Assembly (NCBI GenBank): GCA_943331005.2
Contig: CALQJX020000006.1
Coordinates: 62,001 to 126,000 of the forward strand
Length of the DNA: 64,000 bases
Direction of reading: 5' to 3'
Source of the DNA: Bordetella parapertussis
GTDB taxonomy: Bacteria; Bacteroidota; Bacteroidia; Chitinophagales; Chitinophagaceae
Part shown: positions 50,254-58,857 of the stretch, piece by piece
How positions within the stretch are numbered: the first letter of the stretch is position 1
Layout: each line of letters begins with the position of its first letter
Notes under the pieces: model-generated
What the model was told of the DNA's origin: nothing
The model's input: only the letters and a program-made list of their open reading frames with translations
Databases searched by the model: none
Program-made: the position numbers and the translations under genes

Positions 50254-52497
50254 TTACTGCACCATAAAACGCCTTACAGACTTGCGCCCGCTGGCATCAG
50301 TCAGCTTCATGATGTAGACCCCGGCCGGCCATGTTGCCACAGGCAGATCCAGCTGTGCATTTATTTCTCCCTGCCATACCATACGGCCGGCAATATCAAA
50401 GATCACTGCTGCCACTACTCCGTTCTTCTCAGAAACTATATGCAACATACTGGTTGCCGGCACCGGATATATTTTGACAGTAGATTCGAAATTGCGGGCC
50501 ACTGCTACATCGCGGCTGTTCATATTGAAGAACACATTGCCGGCTCCCTTCACCTTTATGCGGGCTGCCACTATGTTCGTATCAGGGTTGGGCACCACCA
50601 CCTCTGCTGAACCCGTGTTGGGGAACGTACCTAAATGATACGTCCAGGTATTACCCCTGTCTGCCGACAGGTATATATCCATATTGGCGGCATTTACAGG
50701 TGCAGCATTGCTGCCGGCCACATCCCATGTTATTGTTTCTGTGCTGTTGCCCTGCAGTACTATACCACTTACGCTTTGGCTCGTTACCCTGAACCCTGTT
50801 GTGCCCGTTGTTTTCACTACATTCAACCGAATACTGTCATCGGGCAGTGTGAAACAGCCATAATTATTGCTGAGGCTGCGCACTGCCAGTTTAAAGGTGA
50901 GCGAACGACTGGTATCTGGCAACTTCTCACCCGATGATTTGTCGATAGATGCGTTGCTCACTACACCATTGCGTACCAGCTCCAGATTAGGGAACATACG
51001 CTGCGTAGAGGCCACCGGCGGATAAGCCCTGAATGATGGTCCGCTGGTCTTTACATTGACCTGTGTCTGTCCGAACTCACCAAGATTCCATTGCTCCCAG
51101 GAATAAGTAATGGTTGCACCATTCATGGAGTCCGTAGCCGCAGGGGCTATCAGTTCAAAAGGTGTGCGGGCAGGTATGGAATAAGTTGCCGAAAATGCGG
51201 GCACACCTGCTGGTTTGTTATTGGTTGGTAGCTTCTCGGCACACACATCTCCGTCACCGTTTATAAAGGTCCTCAATTGTAAAAGACTTGCCGCATGAAA
51301 GAACGCATCGCTGTGCGCCTGTATGTTATCCGGACCGCAAATACCTGCATAGGCCATCAGCGTAGATCCGCTACCGGGCTCATAAGCAGTCAGCGGCATT
51401 GCATTGGCATTGCATGCACCCGACTGATTGTTGTTGAAAGTATGATCTGCTCCAAACTCGTGTCCCATTTCATGCACCACATAGTCTATATCAAAACCAT
51501 CACCATAGGGCGTTTCACTTCCCGTCACGCTCTGTGCCTTAAAGCTGTTCTTGCATACTACCCCTACCTGCGAAAGGCCACCTGCACCCGTACTGAATGC
51601 ATGACCTAGATCATAGTTAGCATTGCCTATCACACCATCGCACAGGGTCTGATTCAGGCTCAGCAAAGAACTGGCGCTTGAATTGGAAGCCCCCAGCGGG
51701 TCACCTGCATCAGCAGTAAATATCAGTGCATCTTCATTGCTCACAAACACCATGGTCACCGACAGTTCGCGCTCATACACACCATTCACCCTGTTCATGG
51801 TGGTGGTCATTTTGCTCAGCACCTGGGCCTTGGTAGGTGTAGCGCTTGCTGTTACCTTTTGCGCATACTGGTGGGTACACGAAAGTGCCAGCCTGTACTT
51901 GCGCAGTGTATATCCGTTCAGCACCATTGCCTGCGCATCTGTGTTTTTTGCCTGTGCACCTGCATGCTGCGTGTGACTGGTATTCAGTGTTTGGCAACCG
52001 GCACCCTCATCTATGCCTCTCACCTCATCTCGCTTATAATGTACTACATAATACCCGTCGGCTTTGTTACCTGCAGGGTCCACGAACGATGTACGTTCCC
52101 CGTCAAATATCATGGCATGAAAACCATAAACTGTATGATCTATTTTGGCTGTTACAGAAGCATCATCTGTTGCTACTGCATTATACGTCTGCAGTTCCGG
52201 GTATCTGGCTGCAAGCGCTTCAGGCAGCAATGTTGTTGGCTGCACCCTGAAGCTGCGATACGTTCCGTCCGGCATTGGCAATTCTATCGTTCTTCCTCCT
52301 GTACCTTTAGCTGCAGCAGCCAGTGCTGTTTGCAGCATAGCATCAGCTGCATAGAAGGTAAGTGACCGGGTGGCGCGTATCTGCTCCTGTCCGGCTGCGG
52401 GGCGGGCAGCTACCGGCTGCCATAGGTTACCCGCATACACCGCACCGGCAGTATACATACATGTCAGGAACGAGATAAGCGTTATAGTTTTCTTCAT
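50254..52497 (-). CDS. Reprolysin-like M12B zinc metalloprotease with T9SS type A sorting domain (paralog 1)
   Basis: 747 residues from the ATG at 52497, which gives a signal peptide; an ATG at 52542 overlaps the -7 box. A propeptide-like N-domain spans about 40-190 and the catalytic domain about 195-410. The zinc motif HEMGHEFGADH is near residue 340 and the Met-turn is STLMAYAGIC. Two Ig-like segments follow, then a type A sorting domain (IYPVPATSMLHIV, PAGVYIMKLTDASG). It is a surface or secreted protease. It is the third of three tandem paralogs, which are all read leftward and all have their own transcription units. Confidence 0.9.
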   Translation of the reverse strand: MKKTITLISFLTCMYTAGAVYAGNLWQPVAARPAAGQEQIRATRSLTFYAADAMLQTALAAAAKGTGGRTIELPMPDGTYRSFRVQPTTLLPEALAARYPELQTYNAVATDDASVTAKIDHTVYGFHAMIFDGERTSFVDPAGNKADGYYVVHYKRDEVRGIDEGAGCQTLNTSHTQHAGAQAKNTDAQAMVLNGYTLRKYRLALSCTHQYAQKVTASATPTKAQVLSKMTTTMNRVNGVYERELSVTMVFVSNEDALIFTADAGDPLGASNSSASSLLSLNQTLCDGVIGNANYDLGHAFSTGAGGLSQVGVVCKNSFKAQSVTGSETPYGDGFDIDYVVHEMGHEFGADHTFNNNQSGACNANAMPLTAYEPGSGSTLMAYAGICGPDNIQAHSDAFFHAASLLQLRTFINGDGDVCAEKLPTNNKPAGVPAFSATYSIPARTPFELIAPAATDSMNGATITYSWEQWNLGEFGQTQVNVKTSGPSFRAYPPVASTQRMFPNLELVRNGVVSNASIDKSSGEKLPDTSRSLTFKLAVRSLSNNYGCFTLPDDSIRLNVVKTTGTTGFRVTSQSVSGIVLQGNSTETITWDVAGSNAAPVNAANMDIYLSADRGNTWTYHLGTFPNTGSAEVVVPNPDTNIVAARIKVKGAGNVFFNMNSRDVAVARNFESTVKIYPVPATSMLHIVSEKNGVVAAVIFDIAGRMVWQGEINAQLDLPVATWPAGVYIMKLTDASGRKSVRRFMVQ

Positions 52498-52539
52498 CAG
52501 TAATTTATAAACCCGGTAGCATGTGAGGGTCGGGTAAAA

Positions 52540-52547
52540 CAAAAATA
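52540..52547 (-). promoter_or_regulatory. -7 box of protease paralog 1, next to the preceding terminator
   Basis: The complement reads TATTTTTG, an exact match, 42 nt before the ATG at 52497. It is fused to the T-run of the terminator that ends paralog 2, so the same bases end one transcript and start the next. Confidence 0.55.
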
Positions 52548-52548
52548 A

Positions 52549-52586
52549 AAAAAGCGCATGATGTTTTCATACATCATGCGCTTTTT
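52549..52586 (-). terminator. Terminator after protease paralog 2
   Basis: Perfect 15-bp stem AAAAAGCGCATGATG / CATCATGCGCTTTTT (52549-52563 and 52572-52586), 8-nt loop, T-rich tail on the minus strand. It separates paralogs 2 and 1. Confidence 0.88.
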
Positions 52587-52605
52587 AGCGCGTTTATGAC
52601 ACTTA

Positions 52606-54894
52606 TTACTTCACTACAAATGGTTTTACGGTCTGTGCACCATTGGCGGCATCTGTAAAACGCACATAGTACATTCCTTTTGCCCAGCCTGCTACAGTTA
52701 CAGCGGCACTGCCATCCACATTGCCACTCCAGATCAGCTGACCCAGTGTATTGTACACGCTGGCAGTTGTTGCCATTGTTGCAGTAATGTGCAGTTCATC
52801 GCTTGCCGGAACCGGGAATACATTGATCTCGTTCACCGGCAACACCACTGTCGATGCACTGTTGGCAGATATTGGTACCAGCGGATTGTAGTTCACCTTA
52901 AAATTGGTCGTATTCACGTTAAAGAACACATTCCCTGCACCCTTCACCTTGAACCTTGCAGTAGCCGTTGTAGTAGCCGGGTTAGGCACTACTATGCTGG
53001 CAGTACCTGTATTGGGGAATGTACCCACAAAATACTGATACGTAGTACCTCCGTTCTGCGACATGTATATCTCCACATTCGATGCACTTATCGGCGCCAC
53101 ATCGGTATTCAGCACGGTCCAGGCAACTGTTTGCGTGCTGCCGCCATCATACACTATACCTGCTGTGCTCTGGCTCATTACTTTAAATCCTGCTCCGCTG
53201 CCTGTTGTTACAGCATTCAGCGTTATCACCTCATCGGGTATGGTCACACATCCTTTGTTGTTGCGTATGTTGCGATAGGTACATTTGAACTTCAGCGAAC
53301 GGGCTACAGTAGGCGCTTTCTCAAAAGCCGAATTCAGATTACCTGCCAGCACCAGACTTATCTTGGGGAATACCCTGGTTCTGGAAGTACTCGGGTTGAA
53401 TGACCTGAAAATAGGGCCTGAAGCCGTTGTTGCAGCAAAGGTGCTGCCAAAACTGCCCAGATCATTCTGCTCCCAGCCATACAATATCACCGAGTCTGTT
53501 ACAGAATCAGTAGCTGTTGGTGCGGTCAGCTCGAAAGGGGTAAGGTAGGGAATACTGTAGGATGTTGGCGAGAATGCATTGTACTTTACCATCTTGCTAC
53601 CTGTTGCACTCTTCACGGCACAGTTGCCCAGAGAGGTATTTACAAAGGCCAGTATCTGACCCAGACTATGCCTGTGGAAGTAAGAATCGCTATGCAACTG
53701 CACATTGTCCGGATCGCAGATACCTGCATAGGCCATGATCGTGGAACCACTACCAGGCTCGTAAGCCGAATTATTTACTGCATTAGTGCCGCAACTTCCG
53801 TTCACATCATCGTTGAAGGTATGTTCTGCACCAAACTGGTGTCCCATTTCATGCGCCACATAATCTATATCAAAAGCATCGCCGGTGGGAGTACTGGAAC
53901 CCGTGGTGCCCTGCGCCTTGTTGAAGGTACATACACAACCCAGTGTAGCCAGACCGCCTGAACCCGTAGTGAACACATGACCTATGTCGTAGTTGGCAGA
54001 GCCTATTATAGCATCACACTTGGTCTGGTTGGTAGAGAGGCAGGAACTAGCATTTGAATTGATCGCATTATAAGGATCGGTTGCAGAACTGGTAAATATC
54101 AGCGAGTTCTGGCCGGATACAAAGTTCATGGTTATAGACAGTTCCCGCTGAAATACGCCATTCACCCTGTTCATGGTAGTGGTCATCTTACTCAGTACCT
54201 GTGCCACCGTTGGCGAAGCAACTCCTGTTGCTGCCTGTGCATACTGGTTAGAGCAGGCAAGTGCCAGTCTGTAGGTACGCAGGTCGTAGCCATTTATTGT
54301 TTTCTGTGCCAGCTTAGGCAGAGCAGTCTTTGCTGTTTGCATGCTTTCGCCTGCAGGGCCATTCTCATCTGCACTATGCACACCACACTTCATGCGGCTG
54401 TCAAACGTGCGATCCAGGTCGTTTTTGTAATAGGCCAAATAAAATCCGTCATTATAGTTATCATACGGATCTATATAGGCAGTGTGCTCCCCGTCATATA
54501 CCATGGCATGAAAACCATACAGGGTGAAGTCGAATTTTGCAGTTACACCCGGATCATCTACCGCTACCGCAGAATAGGTCTTGATGTCGGGAAACTGGTT
54601 TGCCAGGTGCTGCGGCATCATAGATTCTTCCCACACCCTGAAGTCGCGGGTACTGCCGTCGGGCATAGGCAGCGATACTATTTCGGCATAGTCGGCATTG
54701 GCCGGCAGATTCTGAAAATGTATCCTCAGCGTTGCCTCATCCAGTTTATATACTTTATAGCGGTTGGGCCTTATCTGCTGCGCTTCTTTCGGTGGCATAC
54801 CCGAACTCACTTCTTTCCATACTTCAGATGCACCGGAGTACAAGGGGCTGAACAGACCGGCACATATGGCCAGCTTCAAAAAAAATTGCTTCAT
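52606..54894 (-). CDS. Reprolysin-like M12B zinc metalloprotease with T9SS type A sorting domain (paralog 2)
   Basis: 762 residues with signal peptide MKQFFLKLAICAGLFSPLYSG. The zinc site HEMGHQFGAEH is near residue 345 and the Met-turn STIMAYAGIC is normal. Its layout matches the neighbours: propeptide-like domain, catalytic domain, Ig-like region, sorting domain (NVFPVPASDELHITA, WAKGMYYVRFTDAANG). Blocks such as ALACSNQYAQAATG, TPTGDAFDIDYVAHEMGHQF and VKGAGNVFFNVNT are shared with the other copies. It is separated from both neighbours by terminators. Confidence 0.9.
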   Translation of the reverse strand: MKQFFLKLAICAGLFSPLYSGASEVWKEVSSGMPPKEAQQIRPNRYKVYKLDEATLRIHFQNLPANADYAEIVSLPMPDGSTRDFRVWEESMMPQHLANQFPDIKTYSAVAVDDPGVTAKFDFTLYGFHAMVYDGEHTAYIDPYDNYNDGFYLAYYKNDLDRTFDSRMKCGVHSADENGPAGESMQTAKTALPKLAQKTINGYDLRTYRLALACSNQYAQAATGVASPTVAQVLSKMTTTMNRVNGVFQRELSITMNFVSGQNSLIFTSSATDPYNAINSNASSCLSTNQTKCDAIIGSANYDIGHVFTTGSGGLATLGCVCTFNKAQGTTGSSTPTGDAFDIDYVAHEMGHQFGAEHTFNDDVNGSCGTNAVNNSAYEPGSGSTIMAYAGICDPDNVQLHSDSYFHRHSLGQILAFVNTSLGNCAVKSATGSKMVKYNAFSPTSYSIPYLTPFELTAPTATDSVTDSVILYGWEQNDLGSFGSTFAATTASGPIFRSFNPSTSRTRVFPKISLVLAGNLNSAFEKAPTVARSLKFKCTYRNIRNNKGCVTIPDEVITLNAVTTGSGAGFKVMSQSTAGIVYDGGSTQTVAWTVLNTDVAPISASNVEIYMSQNGGTTYQYFVGTFPNTGTASIVVPNPATTTATARFKVKGAGNVFFNVNTTNFKVNYNPLVPISANSASTVVLPVNEINVFPVPASDELHITATMATTASVYNTLGQLIWSGNVDGSAAVTVAGWAKGMYYVRFTDAANGAQTVKPFVVK

Positions 54895-55063
54895 TGTTCT
54901 TTTTTAGATTTTCACAACTGCATGCAAGCATTAGATCTATGCTGCACACTCAAAAAACATCCACTAAAATTAAGGGTTTCCACCGAATTTACTCAGCTCA
55001 TTACCAATCACATACCCGCACTACGCGAATATTACAATTTTATGTTACTAACCCTATAACAAC

Positions 55064-55091
55064 AAAAACCATGCCGATGGGCATGGTTTTT
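55064..55091 (-). terminator. Terminator after protease paralog 3
   Basis: Perfect 12-bp stem AAAAACCATGCC / GGCATGGTTTTT (55064-55075 and 55080-55091) around GATG, bidirectional. It lies 30 nt past the paralog 3 stop. Confidence 0.9.
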
Positions 55092-55121
55092 GAAATAATA
55101 AAGCTGTTCAGATCCGAAGAA

Positions 55122-57455
55122 TTACTCTACAATGACTGTCTCTGCAGTCTGCTCACCGGTAGTTACATCCGACAGGCGGACATGATAAATACCCTTTGCC
55201 AATGTGGCTACTGGTATCTCTGTGTTACCTTCAAATACACCTTTCCAAACCTGCTGGCCGGTAGTATTATATACCGCAACAAAAAGCTGACCACTGCGCG
55301 CTGATGTGATATGTAACATATCGTGCGCAGGCACCGGGAATACTTTTACCACACTTGCCAGTGATGTAACCGGTGTGGCTACACCTGTAGGTGCGCCGGA
55401 ATTGTAAGTAACCGTAAAGCTCTTCGTGTTTATGTTAAAGAATATATTGTTCTCGCCTTTCACCTTGAAACGGCAAACAGCACTTGTAACAGGCGGGTTA
55501 GGCACTGTTATTGTTGCCGTACCGGTATTAGGGAAGGTGCCGATGTAATAAGGCCATGTGCTGCCGGCATTGGCAGACATGTATATCTTCACGTTTGCAG
55601 CACTTACCGGAGCAGCATTTGTACCTACCACATCCCAGGTAATGGTCTGCGTAGATGCACCTGTATAGCTGATGCCCAGTGTATTCTGGCTGGTAACCTT
55701 GAAGCCACTGAAATTGTTAGCTGAACCTGTAGATATAGCATCTACATGTATCGTATCGTCGGGGAAGAGGAAGCAACCTTTGCCATTCAGAATGTTACGA
55801 AGTGTCAGTTTGAAGGTAAGGAAGCGGGTAGTATCAGGTGCTTTTTCGCCAAGGGCGCCGCTACTGGTCACTGCAGTAAGGTTGCCGGAAAGTATCATGC
55901 TCAGTTTAGGGAACATGCGCACGGTATCATAGTTCTTAGGACTGTAAGACCTGAAGATAGGACCTCTGAAATAAGTATCCTTGATACGGGCACCGAAATC
56001 ACCTCTGTTCCACTGCTCCCAGCAATAAGAGATCACCGTATCTGCCACAGAATCTACTGCAGTAGGGGCTATCAGCTCGAATGGTGTTTTGTATGGGATT
56101 TTGTAAGAAGCACTGAAAGCTGGCACATACACCAGCTTATTGCCGGTCGATGTCTTTACAGCACACACATCTTCAGAGCCTGCCAGCTTGGCCTGTATCT
56201 GCACCAGGCTCGATGCATGGAAGTAAGCATCGCTATGCGCCTGTATATCATCCGGAGTACAGATACCTGCATAGGCAAGTATCGTAGATCCGCTCGATGG
56301 TTCGTAGGCATAATTGGTAGATGCATTACCACTACAGCTACCATCAGTATTATTATTGAAAGTATGGTTAGAACCAAACTCATGGCCCATTTCATGCGCT
56401 ACATAGTCTATATCAAAGCCATCACCCACAGGGCTTGGCAAACCTGTCACACTTTTTGCTTTCTGGCTGCTGGTACATACTATACCCACACCGGAAACAC
56501 CACCACCACCGGTTGTGAATACGTGTCCCAGATCGTAGTTGGCAGAGCCTACCCTGTTCGTACATTGTGTCTGGTTAGCTGTCAAACAACTGGCACCATT
56601 GCTGTTGATAGCGTTGAAAGGATCTGCACCGTTAATAGTTCCGGTAGGAGCAGTCCATATCAGGGTATCCTCATTAGCTATAAAGTTCATCTGCACAGAG
56701 AATTCCCTGTTATACACACCGTTCACACGGTTCATAGAAGTGGTCATCTTGCTCAGCGCCTGAGTAATAGTTGGCGAGGCAACGCCTGTTGCTGCTATCG
56801 CATACTGGTTAGAGCAGGAAAGTGCCAGCCTGTAGGTACGCAGCTGGTAGCCGTTCGATGTTCTTTGTGCCAGCTTTGGAAGACCGGTGTTTACTGTTTC
56901 CAGCACAGTTCCGCCGGGCAGCTCATCAGCATCGCCCTTCACTTCGCAATGCATGCGCTCTGTTGCAGACCTGGTTTCATCGCGTTTGTAGTGTACCATA
57001 TAAAAACCATCGTGATAGTTATCATACGGATCTATAAATGAGGTATTCTCGCCATCGTAGATCATGGCACTGAAACCATAAACGGTGAAGTCTATTTTGG
57101 CAGTTACCAGTCTGCAATCCACCGCCTCGGCAGTAAACGTCTTAATGTCCGGATACTTTGCAGCCAGCACATCTGGCATCATAGGGGTTTGCCATACTTT
57201 GAAGTCCCGAATTGTACCATCAGGCATAGGCAAAGAGATAATGATACCCTGTGCCGGATCTTCAGAAAGATTCCACATACGCACCTTCAGGTTCATTTCA
57301 TCCAGTTTATAAACCAGAAACTTAGATGGGTGCTGCCATTGCAGATTGCGTGGCGCCAATGTCTCATCTGTCTGCTTCCAGTAGTTTCCGGCTATTGCAC
57401 TGGCCGAACAAAACATAAGTACAGGCAACAATAATTTGGTATAAATACGATTCAT
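55122..57455 (-). CDS. Reprolysin-like M12B zinc metalloprotease with T9SS type A sorting domain (paralog 3, variant Met-turn)
   Basis: 777 residues with signal peptide MNRIYTKLLLPVLMFCSASAIAG. The zinc site HEMGHEFGSNH is near residue 352. At the Met-turn the sequence is STILAYAGIC, with Leu (CTT codon) where the other two have Met. The catalytic Glu and three His are intact, so it may still be active. The sorting domain (KVFPVPAHDMLHITSA, LAKGIYHVRLSD) is complete. It is the first of the array in transcription order. Confidence 0.9.
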   Translation of the reverse strand: MNRIYTKLLLPVLMFCSASAIAGNYWKQTDETLAPRNLQWQHPSKFLVYKLDEMNLKVRMWNLSEDPAQGIIISLPMPDGTIRDFKVWQTPMMPDVLAAKYPDIKTFTAEAVDCRLVTAKIDFTVYGFSAMIYDGENTSFIDPYDNYHDGFYMVHYKRDETRSATERMHCEVKGDADELPGGTVLETVNTGLPKLAQRTSNGYQLRTYRLALSCSNQYAIAATGVASPTITQALSKMTTSMNRVNGVYNREFSVQMNFIANEDTLIWTAPTGTINGADPFNAINSNGASCLTANQTQCTNRVGSANYDLGHVFTTGGGGVSGVGIVCTSSQKAKSVTGLPSPVGDGFDIDYVAHEMGHEFGSNHTFNNNTDGSCSGNASTNYAYEPSSGSTILAYAGICTPDDIQAHSDAYFHASSLVQIQAKLAGSEDVCAVKTSTGNKLVYVPAFSASYKIPYKTPFELIAPTAVDSVADTVISYCWEQWNRGDFGARIKDTYFRGPIFRSYSPKNYDTVRMFPKLSMILSGNLTAVTSSGALGEKAPDTTRFLTFKLTLRNILNGKGCFLFPDDTIHVDAISTGSANNFSGFKVTSQNTLGISYTGASTQTITWDVVGTNAAPVSAANVKIYMSANAGSTWPYYIGTFPNTGTATITVPNPPVTSAVCRFKVKGENNIFFNINTKSFTVTYNSGAPTGVATPVTSLASVVKVFPVPAHDMLHITSARSGQLFVAVYNTTGQQVWKGVFEGNTEIPVATLAKGIYHVRLSDVTTGEQTAETVIVE

Positions 57456-57591
57456 TGATTTATAATTTATTAACTATAAGATACTGATCTGCTGAAAAAT
57501 ATGACTGAAAAAATAAAAACAGATGGCAAGATATGGAAAAATGGCATCCACCAAATAAAAACGAGCCGAAAAATATTAGGAGGGCTTTAGC

Positions 57592-57599
57592 TATTTTTG
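57592..57599 (+). promoter_or_regulatory. -7 box of tsaE, nearly leaderless
   Basis: TATTTTTG is an exact match, ending nine nt before the ATG at 57609. It excludes the TTG at 57597 as the start, because that codon is inside the box. Confidence 0.6.
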
Positions 57600-57608
57600 A
57601 CAGCAATA

Positions 57609-58058
57609 ATGGAAACAGTATCATTCACCTACACATTAGCAACTATAAATACCGTTGTCCCGCAATTCTGGGCTGTTGCCTCACAATACCGGCTCATCAC
57701 CTTCAGCGGAGATATGGGGGCTGGTAAGACCACCTTTATCAGCCACCTTTGCAATATGCTGCAGGTCGAAGATGCAGTGAGTAGCCCCACCTTTGCGCTG
57801 GTCAATGAATATGCGGCATTCATCAACAAAAAAGAAGAGGTTATTTACCACATAGACTGGTATCGCCTCAGAGATACCGCAGAAGCTATAAACGCGGGCA
57901 TGGAAGACTGCATAGAGCAGGCGCGCCGCAACAAGGCCTATTGTTTCATAGAGTGGCCCGAAAAAGCCGCCGATCTCCTTGCCCCTCCCTATCTGTCCTT
58001 ATACATTGAAGTGACCGGAGAGGAGGAAAGAAGAATGACCCTGAAAGAGGTAAAATAG
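57609..58058 (+). CDS. tsaE: tRNA threonylcarbamoyladenosine ATPase TsaE
   Basis: 149 residues from ATG 57609. The Walker A motif is GDMGAGKT at 34-41, followed by SSPTFALVNEY and HIDWYRLRD with the catalytic acid in FIEWPEKAADLL. TsaE is the ATPase that drives t6A37 synthesis with TsaB and TsaD; TsaB is also in this window, at 13170. It is followed after 68 nt by dedA on the same strand and may be cotranscribed with it. Confidence 0.94.
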   Translation: METVSFTYTLATINTVVPQFWAVASQYRLITFSGDMGAGKTTFISHLCNMLQVEDAVSSPTFALVNEYAAFINKKEEVIYHIDWYRLRDTAEAINAGMEDCIEQARRNKAYCFIEWPEKAADLLAPPYLSLYIEVTGEEERRMTLKEVK

Positions 58059-58126
58059 CTGCACACCATACCAGCAGCCACAAACTGCAAACTTTTCTTT
58101 ACTTTCACCACACGAAGAACGAACAT

Positions 58127-58792
58127 ATGCACGAAATAATAGAACTATTAAAGACGCTTCTGGCTGATCCCGACAAACTAATGAACTTTATCACCGATCA
58201 CGGTGGGCTCTACCTTGTCATGTTTATCATTTTTGCGGAAACCGGCCTGTTTGTAGGCTTCTTCCTGCCCGGCGATTCGCTCCTGTTCGTTACAGGTATT
58301 GCCATCGCCAATACTATGTCTCCATTCGGCAACACCGCTGCAAACCTCATTTACTGGATGACCCTCATCAGCGTAGCTGGTATTCTGGGCAACTTTGTCG
58401 GCTATTGGTTTGGCAACAAATCAGGCCACCTGCTCATGAAAAGACCCGACTCATGGCTCTTCAAGAAGAAGCACCTGGAGCAGGCGCATGAATTTTACGA
58501 GAAAAAAGGCGGCGCCGCCATCATGCTGGCTCGCTTCCTTCCTATAGTACGCACCTTTGCGCCTATCGTAGGCGGCATGGCAGAAATGAACTTCGCCAAA
58601 TTCGTTAAGTTCAATATCATTGGCTGTCTGGCATGGGTAATATCCATGATCATGGCGGGCTACCTGTTGGGCGAGGTACCATGGGTGAAAACAAACCTTG
58701 AAAAAATAGTTATCATCATCATCCTGGTTACCACAGGCCCTGTGTTGATAAAGATGCTGTTGGGTAACAAAAAGAAACCGGCACAGAATTAA
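58127..58792 (+). CDS. DedA family membrane protein
   Basis: 221 residues. Four to five hydrophobic stretches span the inner membrane. The family motifs are FAETGLFVGFFLPGDSLLF with the re-entrant acidic loop and MLARFLPIVRTFAPIVGGMA. DedA proteins are thought to recycle undecaprenyl phosphate or other lipid carriers across the membrane. A hairpin follows before the MFS gene. Confidence 0.92.
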   Translation: MHEIIELLKTLLADPDKLMNFITDHGGLYLVMFIIFAETGLFVGFFLPGDSLLFVTGIAIANTMSPFGNTAANLIYWMTLISVAGILGNFVGYWFGNKSGHLLMKRPDSWLFKKKHLEQAHEFYEKKGGAAIMLARFLPIVRTFAPIVGGMAEMNFAKFVKFNIIGCLAWVISMIMAGYLLGEVPWVKTNLEKIVIIIILVTTGPVLIKMLLGNKKKPAQN

Positions 58793-58807
58793 TTATTATT
58801 ATCATAC

Positions 58808-58831
58808 GGAACACCCTGCAAAGGGTGTTCC
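58808..58831 (+). terminator. Weak terminator after dedA
   Basis: A 9-bp stem GGAACACCC / GGGTGTTCC (58808-58816 and 58823-58831), 6-nt loop; the following TGTTTATA is only moderately T-rich. Confidence 0.6.
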
Positions 58832-58857
58832 TGTTTATAGCATATACACACACGAGT

